A stretch of DNA of 8,291 bases from JAQIBY01 sp964407055. GTDB taxonomy: Bacteria > Bacteroidota > Bacteroidia > Bacteroidales > ML635J-15. Location: assembly GCA_964407055.1 (NCBI GenBank), contig CAYOUD010000127.1, forward strand, positions 1 to 8,291, in the 5' to 3' direction. Shown here one piece after another: positions 1 through 6,964 of the stretch (positions are counted from its first letter, which is position 1; each line of letters begins with the position of its first letter). Position numbers and translations under genes: made by a program. The notes beneath the pieces are model-generated. The model saw nothing but the letters and a program-made list of their open reading frames with translations. It had not been told where the DNA came from and searched no databases.

Positions 1-108
1 AAGGGAATTCCATGAATAATGCAGGTAAAACCCTTGAAATATAAAAATATGACTGTGGGTTTAGATGATTTAAATCTGCACAAAGGGAATTCCATGAATA
101 ATGCAGGT
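1..108 (+). repeat. Tandem copies of an interspersed repeat, 82-bp period
   Basis: Bases 1-26 and 83-108 are identical over 26 bases (start AAGGGAATTCC, end AATGCAGGT), giving a period of 82. One complete unit is 27-108, and the window opens inside the preceding unit, so the array probably continues to the left. Within the full unit, AAACCC (28-33) and GGGTTT (57-62) can pair across a 23-base loop. The same unit occurs inverted at 3697-3780. No coding frame explains it. It lies just downstream of the FGE-like gene, whose stop codon is at 146-148. It may be a MITE-like (short non-autonomous) element or a structured intergenic repeat. The family is not identified. Confidence 0.85.
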
Positions 109-145
109 TAGCTTTATAATGTGATATTATTATTTGGAATTTTTG

Positions 146-991
146 CTACAAATCATGCGCAAGACGAATACCCCTGGCATTACTCCCGTAATTTCTGTAA
201 CCTTCAATACGATTTGTATTTCGACAATTGTACGGTTCATTAAACCAAGAGCCGCCCCGTAAAACATGATAATCACCCATTGCAGGATTTACCGGATTAT
301 TGGGGATAGAAAAGTTGTAATAATCAGCATAATATTTATCCTGACAAGGCTCCCAAACATTTCCTGTCATATCATAAATTCCCAGTGCGTTTGGTTTTTT
401 TAAACCAATGGGCTGTGTCTTCCCACTACTATTATCAGCATACCAGCCCACCTCATCAATTTGGTTACTCCCACTGTACTGGTAATCTACACGCTCATCC
501 AAACTCGGCATGTATTGTCCACCGCGAGCAGCATACTCCCACTCAGCTTCGGTAGGCAAACGATATGATTTACCGGTAACCTGATTCAAGGCTTCAATAA
601 ATTCCTCAACACGAAACATAATATTCTCTGCAGGACAATCATCACATCCTTTATTATACGATGGATTATCGCCTATAATTGCTTCCCATTGCGCTTGTGT
701 TACTTCATATTGACAAAGATAAAAATCATTTAGACGGACTTTGTGAACCGGGTTTTCATCATCATGTGCATCCGATTCATCAGAGCCCATATAATAAACT
801 CCTCCTTTAATTGCAATCATTTCAAATTCCACACCAAGCACACGCTCCGTATAATTTTCACCAACAAATTGAGTTTTATTTTCAACTGCAGGATTCATTG
901 CAGCATAATCGATTATCTCTTTACCTCCTTTACAAGAAAACAAGGTAAAAAGCGCAAGCAAAATGACCGATGAAGTTACGGATTTAATCAT
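146..991 (-). CDS. FGE-sulfatase-fold (SUMF1/GldK-like) lipoprotein, probably non-catalytic
   Basis: This is a 281-residue protein. Its N-terminus is a lipoprotein signal with lipobox LFSC (Cys20), so the mature protein should be a lipid-anchored envelope protein facing the periplasm or cell surface. Residues of about 54-279 match the FGE-sulfatase (SUMF1/EgtB/PvdO) fold: FEMIAIKGGVYYMGS (56-70), YEVTQAQW (95-102), YRLPTEAEWEYAARGG (143-158), NALGIYDMTGNVWE (201-214) and RGGSWF (245-250). In true FGE the active site is Cys-x4-Cys after the GGS motif. Here the first position is Asn251 and only Cys256 remains, so formylglycine formation on sulfatases is unlikely. GNVWEPC replaces the usual GNVWEWC. 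A CDDC pair at 116-119 may form a disulfide. Bacteroidota use this fold as structural lipoproteins (GldJ, GldK) and often pair it with PEGA proteins, as here. The start ATG directly precedes the signal peptide. The fold assignment is firm; the exact role is unknown. Confidence 0.92.
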   Translation of the reverse strand: MIKSVTSSVILLALFTLFSCKGGKEIIDYAAMNPAVENKTQFVGENYTERVLGVEFEMIAIKGGVYYMGSDESDAHDDENPVHKVRLNDFYLCQYEVTQAQWEAIIGDNPSYNKGCDDCPAENIMFRVEEFIEALNQVTGKSYRLPTEAEWEYAARGGQYMPSLDERVDYQYSGSNQIDEVGWYADNSSGKTQPIGLKKPNALGIYDMTGNVWEPCQDKYYADYYNFSIPNNPVNPAMGDYHVLRGGSWFNEPYNCRNTNRIEGYRNYGSNARGIRLAHDL

Positions 992-1105
992 AATTCAGAT
1001 TTTTCAGCAACGAAAGATAATACTTTTTTGTCAAAGGTGAAAAATCACGATTAAAAGTTATCCTAAAATTGTCATTATAAATTACTATTGTCCGATAAAA
1101 TTATT

Positions 1106-1220
1106 GAGATTCCTCGCCGCCAGCAAGCGGTTCGGGATGATCAGCTTTTCGGAAAGTAATAAGCGTAAATTTAAAGACATATCTTGGTTTATCGAATTAT
1201 GAACAGATTTTCGGAATCTC
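1106..1220. repeat. Intergenic inverted repeat with an internal GC-rich hairpin
   Basis: This lies in the 267-base gap between the PEGA and FGE-like genes. GAGATTCC (1106-1113) is exactly inverted as GGAATCTC (1213-1220). Inside the left part, CCGC (1117-1120) pairs with GCGG (1127-1130), and ATTCC (1109-1113) can pair with GGGAT (1134-1138) outside it. Read on the minus strand, this inner hairpin is followed by an AT-rich stretch containing TTTT, about 120 bases after the PEGA stop. It could therefore be a weak transcription terminator, though a clean T tract is lacking. It could equally be a degenerate intergenic repeat. The rest of the gap is AT-rich with nothing recognisable. Confidence 0.4.
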
Positions 1221-1258
1221 GTCATCCATTAATCCACGTGAAATCAAAATAATATCAT

Positions 1259-3595
1259 TTAAAAACGAATAGCAACACCAAACTGGTGAACAAAATTACT
1301 GCGAAATAGCATCCCGTATTTTACGGTATAATTACGACCAAGATTTAACATAAAACCGGCTTCGTAAAAATATCCGTCATCTGAAATTGTATCATTACGA
1401 ACCCATTCATCGACACCGAGGGGGGGGGTACTGTATAACTCATAACAAGGATAGTAACCAAAGCCAAGTCCACCATAAGCCCATAAAGGATAAAACAACG
1501 GATAGGTAACTCCAATCGAAAAAGCTACATTCCCATCATTTGTTCTGTTCTGATACTGCGCACCGTAATACAAATTCTCATACTCCGATTTAGTATGTAA
1601 CACTTGAGGACCGATAAGCATCCAATGGACATTAAATTTTAATGCATAATAAGTGCCCATGCCATTTTGTTTCAATGTTCCCATAGAAAATCCGATTTCA
1701 GATTCCGTATCAAAATTATACATCAAAAATATATTATCACAGCGAGATAATTTTTTGTTTATCTTATTCAGATTCTTCATAACATTTTTACTACGCTCCG
1801 TATCCGGATAGGCATTCAAATATTTATTATAATAATGTTGTGCCGAGGCATAATCTTTTTCGTCATAATCCTTATCTCCAAGCACATAATAAGAATTTTC
1901 AAGCACCTCATGCACAGATTTTACATGCTTTCCATTAGGAAATGAATCAAGATAAATTTCATAATCTGCAAGTAAAATTGAATTATCAGCTTTTTGATAC
2001 ATGGTATCATCCAATTCACTCATAAGTCGATTGATTTCAAGCTCTGCATCCGTTTTGTATCGTCCGTTTGGATAGGCCTCCAAATAACTACGATACATTT
2101 TGATATTATCTGCACGTTCAGCTTTTTCCCAAAAGATCTTTTCTCGTTTATCGGCTTCCGTTCGAACATCGGCAAAAAATCTATTTTCACCTGCCATATC
2201 AACTTGTATCGTACCGCGCTTTTCTATATCTCCATTCCTGATAAGCAACGGATAAGAACCAAATCCAAGCTCAACATGCAACGGCGTTTTCCCATAAAAG
2301 CTATCGTTGATAAATACCTTGGCTCCCTTGGGTGCAGATTCAATGACAACCTGAGTTGCACTACGAAGTACTGTATCTATTACAATGGTTTTATTCTGTA
2401 AAACTTCAAAAACCTGCTGATGCGTTGCAAATCCCTCGTAAATTAATTGCAATTTGTGTTCCCCGCAAATCATATCTGAAATTGTATTAGGAGTTGTGCC
2501 ATAAGCATTCCCGTCAACAAAAATCTCAGCATCAATCGGCTTACTGATAATATCCACATTGCCGGTTTGAGCTGTTAAACTTAAATCCAAGGATATGGAT
2601 TTTCCGGATTGAACATCCAACTGTTTATTTTGTGTATTATAATTTGCTTTTTGGACAGTGACTTCATACACTCCTTCAAGTAGGCGACCATTCCATTGTC
2701 CAACTCCCCGTTTTTCACCACTAATAAAAATTTCCGTTCCCTCAGTTGTTTTAATGCTGACATCCGCAAATGCAGGTTTCAGAGTAAAAACAACTTCAGA
2801 TTGAGATTCGTCCTCAACTAAAATTGATTTATTTTGATTTTGATACCATTTTGATTTAATTCCAATTTGTTGTTTTCCACTATCAATCTGCTTAAGTAAA
2901 ACCGGAGTAGTTTTCCCTGTAGCTTTCCCATTGACAAACACTTCCATTCCGTTTTCCGGTTCTGAATTAACATACACATCGCCGAATATCGGTTTGAGAA
3001 CATATTCTATTTGCTTTTTCTCATCAGCAATTTCAAGCTTCCCGATAACGGGATGATATCGCGGATATTCAATGCGAAAATCATAAATACCTTCTTTGTA
3101 TTTTCGGTTGAGCGGAGTTTCACCGATTTCTTTTCCATCGAGATAAAATGTTGCACCGGCCGGTTCAGTTTGCACAACAATCCATTGTGCAGCAATTTCT
3201 AAATCTTCAACTATGGTAGTAACTTTCCCAGACACCAGCACCATTTCATAAACTGAGGCTTCCTTAATACTTTCGGGATATAAATAATTTCTTAATACAC
3301 CCAAATCTGCATGTTTTATGGTGATTTTTTTTGCAGCTCGTGGAACATAAACCCATATTTCCCCAGTTCTCTGTTCTGTTTTTACAATACCCAACATGCC
3401 ACCTTCAAACTCAAAGCCCCGCTCGATGGTCACAATTTTAATTAGGGCAGCTTTTTCACCGTTCTGGTCAATTACCGGATGATTAATTCGGGCATCCATA
3501 TCTTTTGGCAAACTACGGAACAATTTCACATCGAAATTTTGCGCTGAAAGGTTCAGCGAAAAAAGAAGCGATATGAAAACAAGTAGCCGATACAT
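1259..3595 (-). CDS. PEGA-domain outer-membrane protein with TPR-like region and C-terminal beta-barrel
   Basis: This is a 778-residue protein if translation starts at the ATG at 3593-3595. That start is chosen because MYRLLVFISLLFSLNLSAQ is a typical signal peptide ending in SAQ. The in-frame ATG at 3676 would put 27 extra residues before it. Residues of about 20-135 form the N-terminal domain that usually precedes PEGA repeats in Bacteroidota. About 138-478 contain five PEGA-type repeats, with tell-tale pieces such as TEPAGATFYLDGKEIGETPL (143-162) and ESAPKGAKVFINDSFYGKTP (419-438). About 485-615 form an alpha-helical TPR-like region with repeated YLxxYPNG-type motifs near 504-511, 548-555 and 592-597. 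About 620-778 look like a small outer-membrane barrel rich in alternating aromatics and ending in VAIRF, a terminal-Phe beta-signal. PEGA domains are thought to bind cell-envelope material. A nine-G tract (plus strand 1420-1428) encodes Thr723-Leu726. The FGE-like lipoprotein downstream is a likely partner. Specific function unknown. Confidence 0.9.
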   Translation of the reverse strand: MYRLLVFISLLFSLNLSAQNFDVKLFRSLPKDMDARINHPVIDQNGEKAALIKIVTIERGFEFEGGMLGIVKTEQRTGEIWVYVPRAAKKITIKHADLGVLRNYLYPESIKEASVYEMVLVSGKVTTIVEDLEIAAQWIVVQTEPAGATFYLDGKEIGETPLNRKYKEGIYDFRIEYPRYHPVIGKLEIADEKKQIEYVLKPIFGDVYVNSEPENGMEVFVNGKATGKTTPVLLKQIDSGKQQIGIKSKWYQNQNKSILVEDESQSEVVFTLKPAFADVSIKTTEGTEIFISGEKRGVGQWNGRLLEGVYEVTVQKANYNTQNKQLDVQSGKSISLDLSLTAQTGNVDIISKPIDAEIFVDGNAYGTTPNTISDMICGEHKLQLIYEGFATHQQVFEVLQNKTIVIDTVLRSATQVVIESAPKGAKVFINDSFYGKTPLHVELGFGSYPLLIRNGDIEKRGTIQVDMAGENRFFADVRTEADKREKIFWEKAERADNIKMYRSYLEAYPNGRYKTDAELEINRLMSELDDTMYQKADNSILLADYEIYLDSFPNGKHVKSVHEVLENSYYVLGDKDYDEKDYASAQHYYNKYLNAYPDTERSKNVMKNLNKINKKLSRCDNIFLMYNFDTESEIGFSMGTLKQNGMGTYYALKFNVHWMLIGPQVLHTKSEYENLYYGAQYQNRTNDGNVAFSIGVTYPLFYPLWAYGGLGFGYYPCYELYSTPPLGVDEWVRNDTISDDGYFYEAGFMLNLGRNYTVKYGMLFRSNFVHQFGVAIRF
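1420..1428. repeat. Nine-base G:C homopolymer inside the PEGA gene
   Basis: Nine consecutive G on the plus strand (C on the coding strand) span the codons for Thr-Pro-Pro-Leu at residues 723-726. The surrounding gene is AT-rich and no other G or C run of this length was noticed in the window. The present length keeps the frame open to the terminal Phe. A gain or loss of one base would replace the last roughly 53 residues, including the barrel end. Slipped-strand phase variation is possible. So is simple chance or a sequencing error in the run length. Confidence 0.9.
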
Positions 3596-3684
3596 AGAAT
3601 GATTTTGTTGTAAAAGTAACATGGTTTTGTCAAATCCCAAAACAGTAATAAGAAGTTCAAATTTTATGCCAATCATTCTCGTAA

Positions 3685-3833
3685 AAAACTGTTGCTTAAC
3701 CCTGAAAATTCATGCCATTCCCTTTGTGCAGATTTGAATCATCTAAACCCGCAGTCATATTTTTATATTCCAAGGGTTTAGATGGTTTGAAGATGTGCAA
3801 AGATAATAGCAAGCATTAACCAACAGTAGTTTT
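3685..3833. repeat. Fold-back (MITE-like) element with long hairpin core
   Basis: The core is an exact 11-bp inverted repeat, CATCTAAACCC (3740-3750) and GGGTTTAGATG (3774-3784), around a 23-base loop. The arms extend to 3722-3750 and 3774-3802: 29 positions with only two mismatches (3731/3793 and 3732/3792). Five further positions are G-T pairs, all in the orientation that gives G-U wobbles in plus-strand RNA. An outer pair of arms, AAAACTGTTGCTTAA (3685-3699) and TTAACCAACAGTAGTTTT (3816-3833), pairs with one mismatch and a 3-base bulge. The element sits between the porin 3' end and the PEGA 5' end. It contains the inverted copy of the repeat seen at the window start. It may be a non-autonomous mobile element remnant. 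The absence of a T tract after the stem argues against a classical terminator. Confidence 0.8.
3697..3780 (-). repeat. Inverted second copy of the 82-bp repeat unit
   Basis: Read on the minus strand, 3779-3717 matches plus-strand 28-90 with three differences in 63 positions (hand alignment). A weaker match continues to about 3697, through CATGAAT and GGTTA. Its orientation is opposite to the copies at 1-108, with the GGTTA ends of both copies facing the PEGA/FGE-like gene pair. The unit is single here rather than tandem. Its outer side continues into the right arm of the fold-back element instead of another repeat unit. Confidence 0.85.
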
Positions 3834-3878
3834 CTTGCAGACACTAAGTAAATTTCGAAGGCACCGACAATAAAAACA

Positions 3879-5150
3879 CTAATTAAAAAAATAATACGCT
3901 CCTAATAAAAACCGTGTATTCGAAACACTTTCAAGGTTTTGAGGAATACCATTTTCATTCGGACTTCCAAAAGCTGCGCCAGTGTGCTCCAGCTCAAAAG
4001 CCAATTTAAAATTCTTCGCTTGCCAACAAACGCGGGGAGCAATCCGATAAATTCTGCCGATATTATTTCCCAGTCCCCAGATATTCCCGACAATGGGCGC
4101 TTCTGCTCCCAGATTTTGAACATTACCTGCAAACACACCAATATTCCAGGCGCCAAGTTGTTGACTCATATCCATCCATACCGAATACGAACTTAAGCAG
4201 GTATAATCATAAAAGGCACGCACGCTATCCTTAATATGACTCACGGCAAAACCTCCCAGACTCATCACATCTGTCGCATTGCTTCCGTAAACAACACCAC
4301 CTTTAAGATTCCATCCCGAAAAACCGAAATTCACATAAGCCGTTGCCGAAATCCCGGGTACTTTTCCATCAGTTGCATAACCAGTTGGCGTTACTGTAAA
4401 TGGTACAATTTGCTTATATCCGGCTCCTATTCCTGCTTTGAAAAACAATTCATCTGCACTGTAATCATAGGTAATTTTCCCGTGAAACTCTGGGAATCCG
4501 GAGTTCTTTAAAAATTCAGAACTTGGAATACTACGCATTGGGTTTACAGGATTTGGACCAAAACTTGGATAATCCCGCTGAGATTGTATCACACCTATCA
4601 GAGCAAAATTGCCTAAATGCTGTGTTACCCGTACCTGCGGATTTCTTGAAAATGGGAGAACTGGAGTTCCGGTTGTAAAGGAAATAGTATTTGGAAACGC
4701 ACCCAAATTAAACACCGGGCTCCAATACTGACCAATCAATAAGTTGGTGCTTTTCCATTTCATCTGAAAATAAGCATGGCGCAATCGCACCAAATTTATA
4801 TTTTCATTCATTTGTCCAAAAAAATCACCTTCAATTTTAGCCATAGTTTTTGCGTTCAACACATGTGGCCCCATCACTTTAATCCCGAAATTCGATTGTA
4901 CTGCCAACATATTAAAACTGCCGTGTGCAGGTTTGTCCACCCCATCAGCATCATAATCTGGAGCAGCCGGCCAAAGTAAAAAATGCCCTTCCCTTCCGTT
5001 CACCGTCTCGCGTGTATCATAAAAGGCATCGAGCTTCACATATCCGTAAACATTCACCGCCAGACTATCTTTCCATGAATCTACATACGCAGAAACTACC
5101 AATGCCTGCACTAAAAATATCACAAATACAAAAATCTTAAATCCTTTCAT
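3879..5150 (-). CDS. Outer-membrane porin-like beta-barrel protein (DcaP-like)
   Basis: This is a 423-residue protein. An N-terminal signal peptide (Lys-containing start, hydrophobic residues of about 5-20) has likely cleavage after VVSA (Ala21). The rest has the alternating hydrophobic/aromatic pattern of a porin barrel: VYGYVKLDAFYDTRE (34-48) as the first strand, then NFGIKVMGP, AKIEGDFFG, VRLRHAYFQMKW and LLIGQYWSP. It closes with FLLGAYYFFN, an aromatic C-terminus resembling a barrel-assembly signal but ending in Asn rather than Phe. The opening GYVKLDAFYD and the overall layout resemble the DcaP-like porin group, which passes small solutes across the outer membrane. The start lies 4 bases after the symporter stop, so the two are surely co-transcribed. 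It is the last gene of the block, and the fold-back element follows. Porin is a safe call; the substrate and exact subfamily are not. Confidence 0.85.
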   Translation of the reverse strand: MKGFKIFVFVIFLVQALVVSAYVDSWKDSLAVNVYGYVKLDAFYDTRETVNGREGHFLLWPAAPDYDADGVDKPAHGSFNMLAVQSNFGIKVMGPHVLNAKTMAKIEGDFFGQMNENINLVRLRHAYFQMKWKSTNLLIGQYWSPVFNLGAFPNTISFTTGTPVLPFSRNPQVRVTQHLGNFALIGVIQSQRDYPSFGPNPVNPMRSIPSSEFLKNSGFPEFHGKITYDYSADELFFKAGIGAGYKQIVPFTVTPTGYATDGKVPGISATAYVNFGFSGWNLKGGVVYGSNATDVMSLGGFAVSHIKDSVRAFYDYTCLSSYSVWMDMSQQLGAWNIGVFAGNVQNLGAEAPIVGNIWGLGNNIGRIYRIAPRVCWQAKNFKLAFELEHTGAAFGSPNENGIPQNLESVSNTRFLLGAYYFFN

Positions 5151-5154
5151 ATAC

Positions 5155-6963
5155 TTATTTTACAACATTTTTCCATCCGTATGCTCGCATCGCATAAAAC
5201 AATGCAATTGCCGAGGCCACAAAAATAGTTGCCTCAATAATCGCTTTCACATAATTTGCAAAAATAAAATCCCCGATGGCAAACATAAAACTCAGCACCA
5301 TCATACATCCCAGAATCCAACTTACAAACAAATACACATATCCGGTATCCCCTGTCACATCGGGCATATTTTTAGAAATCCGTTTCCAACCTCTGCCTCC
5401 GGGATGAACTTTCTCATAGAATCGTCGTAATTGTTGGGTTTCTGTCGGTTTGGTAATAAATGTAACGACAAGCCATACAATCGTTGAAAATGCAACAATA
5501 ATAATTAGCGCCCAACCAAAATCTTCATTATAAACATCCATTCCAAAACCCATAACCAGCACAGGCAATACAAGATAAGGAGCAAGCATGGCAGCAATTT
5601 CTGTCCACGCATTGATTCTCCACCAAAACCAGCGTAGAATCAGAACCAGCCCTATTCCACCGGAACAGGTCAAAATAAATTTCCATGCATCACTGATTTG
5701 ATCAAAGAAGCCTGAAACAACAAAACTAAAAATCAGCAATATTATGGTTGTAATTCGTGAAATTTTTACGTAATAACGTTCGCTGGCGCCGCGTTTAATA
5801 AACGGTTGAAATAAATCGTTTACAATATAAGAGGTTCCCCACACCGTCTGCGATGCAACCGTTGACATAAAGGCAGCCAAAAATGCAGCCATCAGCAAAC
5901 CCAGCAAGCCGCTCGGCAAATAATCTTTCATTACCATAATAAAGGTTGCTCCTTTGTCCGGAGCATCAGGATAAAGCACCAGTGCAACCAGCGCAACAAT
6001 AATCCACGGCCAGGGACGAATTGCAAAATGTGCAATCTGATACCATAAGGTCGCAAGTAACGAATGTTTTTCATCTTTTGCCGACATCATACGCTGTGCA
6101 ACATAACCACCGCCACCGGGTTCAGCACCGGGATACCAGCTTGCCCACCATTGGACACCAATATACGCCACAAAAGCTACCACACTCATTTGCAAAATCC
6201 CGTTTGCCGAAGCAGGCTCTCCTATCACTGGTGTAAAGCTAAAAACATGTTCCGGAAGCTGTGCTTTCAAGCCTTCAATTCCACCTATACCGGGTGCATT
6301 TATAGCGACAATAGCCAACACAATACATCCTGCCATTGCAATCACAAACTGAAATGTATCAGTTAGGGAAACGCCCCACAATCCGGACAAAGCCGAATAC
6401 AGTGAAACAAACAAAAGCAATCCGCCAACAATCAGCATTTGCATGGGCATTTCATTTCCCAGCAACATAAAACTGCTTTGTCCGTTGATTGTGAACTCGG
6501 GAAACATTACCTGCAATATTTTCAGCATGGCCAGATTTACCCAAGCAATCACAATAACATTCATAAAAACCCCGATATACACGGCACGAAATCCGCGCAA
6601 GAATCTTGCAGCACGCCCTGAGTAACGAATGGCAACAAACTCGCAGTCTGTCATAATGCCTGCACGCCTCCATAATCGCGCAAAAAAGAACACGGTCAAC
6701 ATTCCGCCAAATAACATATTCCACCACAACCAGTTCCCGGCCACACCACTTTGCGAAACCAATTCAGTAACAGCCAAAGGCGTATCCGCAGCAAATGTGG
6801 TAGCCACCATACTTGTTCCGGCAATCCACCAGGGCAAATTTCGCCCAGACAGAAAAAAATCGTTCGTACTTCGTCCCGCACGTCGCGACATAATAATTCC
6901 AATACTGATGCTTATCACAAAATACAGCCCGATAATCATCCAATCCAATGATGAAATGCCCAT
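5155..6963 (-). CDS. Sodium:solute symporter family (SSS) inner-membrane transporter
   Basis: This is a 602-residue integral membrane protein with about fourteen hydrophobic segments. Family features are the N-terminal helix (about 7-25), the loop and second helix DFFLSGRNLPWWIAGTSM (35-52) followed by TTFAADTPL, and SGLWGVSLTDTFQF (193-206). Another is the AAFMSTVASQTVWGTSYIVN stretch (363-382), where Ser367 and Thr368 lie in the region that binds the Na2 sodium ion in vSGLT-type carriers. A soluble segment (about 504-540, with FYEKVHPGGRGW) precedes the last two helices. SSS proteins couple uptake of sugars, amino acids, carboxylates or similar solutes to sodium entry. The start is 1 base after the dipeptidase stop and the stop is 4 bases before the porin start, so it is the middle gene of an operon. 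The dipeptidase suggests D-alanine or a peptidoglycan-derived solute as cargo, but the sequence alone does not show this. Confidence 0.95.
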   Translation of the reverse strand: MGISSLDWMIIGLYFVISISIGIIMSRRAGRSTNDFFLSGRNLPWWIAGTSMVATTFAADTPLAVTELVSQSGVAGNWLWWNMLFGGMLTVFFFARLWRRAGIMTDCEFVAIRYSGRAARFLRGFRAVYIGVFMNVIVIAWVNLAMLKILQVMFPEFTINGQSSFMLLGNEMPMQMLIVGGLLLFVSLYSALSGLWGVSLTDTFQFVIAMAGCIVLAIVAINAPGIGGIEGLKAQLPEHVFSFTPVIGEPASANGILQMSVVAFVAYIGVQWWASWYPGAEPGGGGYVAQRMMSAKDEKHSLLATLWYQIAHFAIRPWPWIIVALVALVLYPDAPDKGATFIMVMKDYLPSGLLGLLMAAFLAAFMSTVASQTVWGTSYIVNDLFQPFIKRGASERYYVKISRITTIILLIFSFVVSGFFDQISDAWKFILTCSGGIGLVLILRWFWWRINAWTEIAAMLAPYLVLPVLVMGFGMDVYNEDFGWALIIIVAFSTIVWLVVTFITKPTETQQLRRFYEKVHPGGRGWKRISKNMPDVTGDTGYVYLFVSWILGCMMVLSFMFAIGDFIFANYVKAIIEATIFVASAIALFYAMRAYGWKNVVK

Positions 6964-6964
6964 C

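Noticed and set aside
1012..1037. Promoter-like boxes before the FGE-like gene: TATCTTTC (minus strand of 1012-1019) with an upstream TTTG
   Set aside because: The second box is a near match to TAnnTTTG, but the upstream TTTG is only about 12 bases away instead of about 19-21.
3596..3676. N-terminal extension of the PEGA protein from an ATG at 3676
   Set aside because: It would place 27 residues before a complete signal peptide that begins at the ATG at 3595. The shorter start fits export much better.
3722..3802. Rho-independent terminator for the porin operon
   Set aside because: The stem is long, but it has a 23-base loop and no T tract after it on the minus strand. A mobile or RNA fold-back repeat fits better.
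1..3833. Composite transposon carrying the PEGA and FGE-like genes
   Set aside because: No transposase or recombinase gene is present in the window and no target-site duplication could be identified, so only the repeat geometry is reported.
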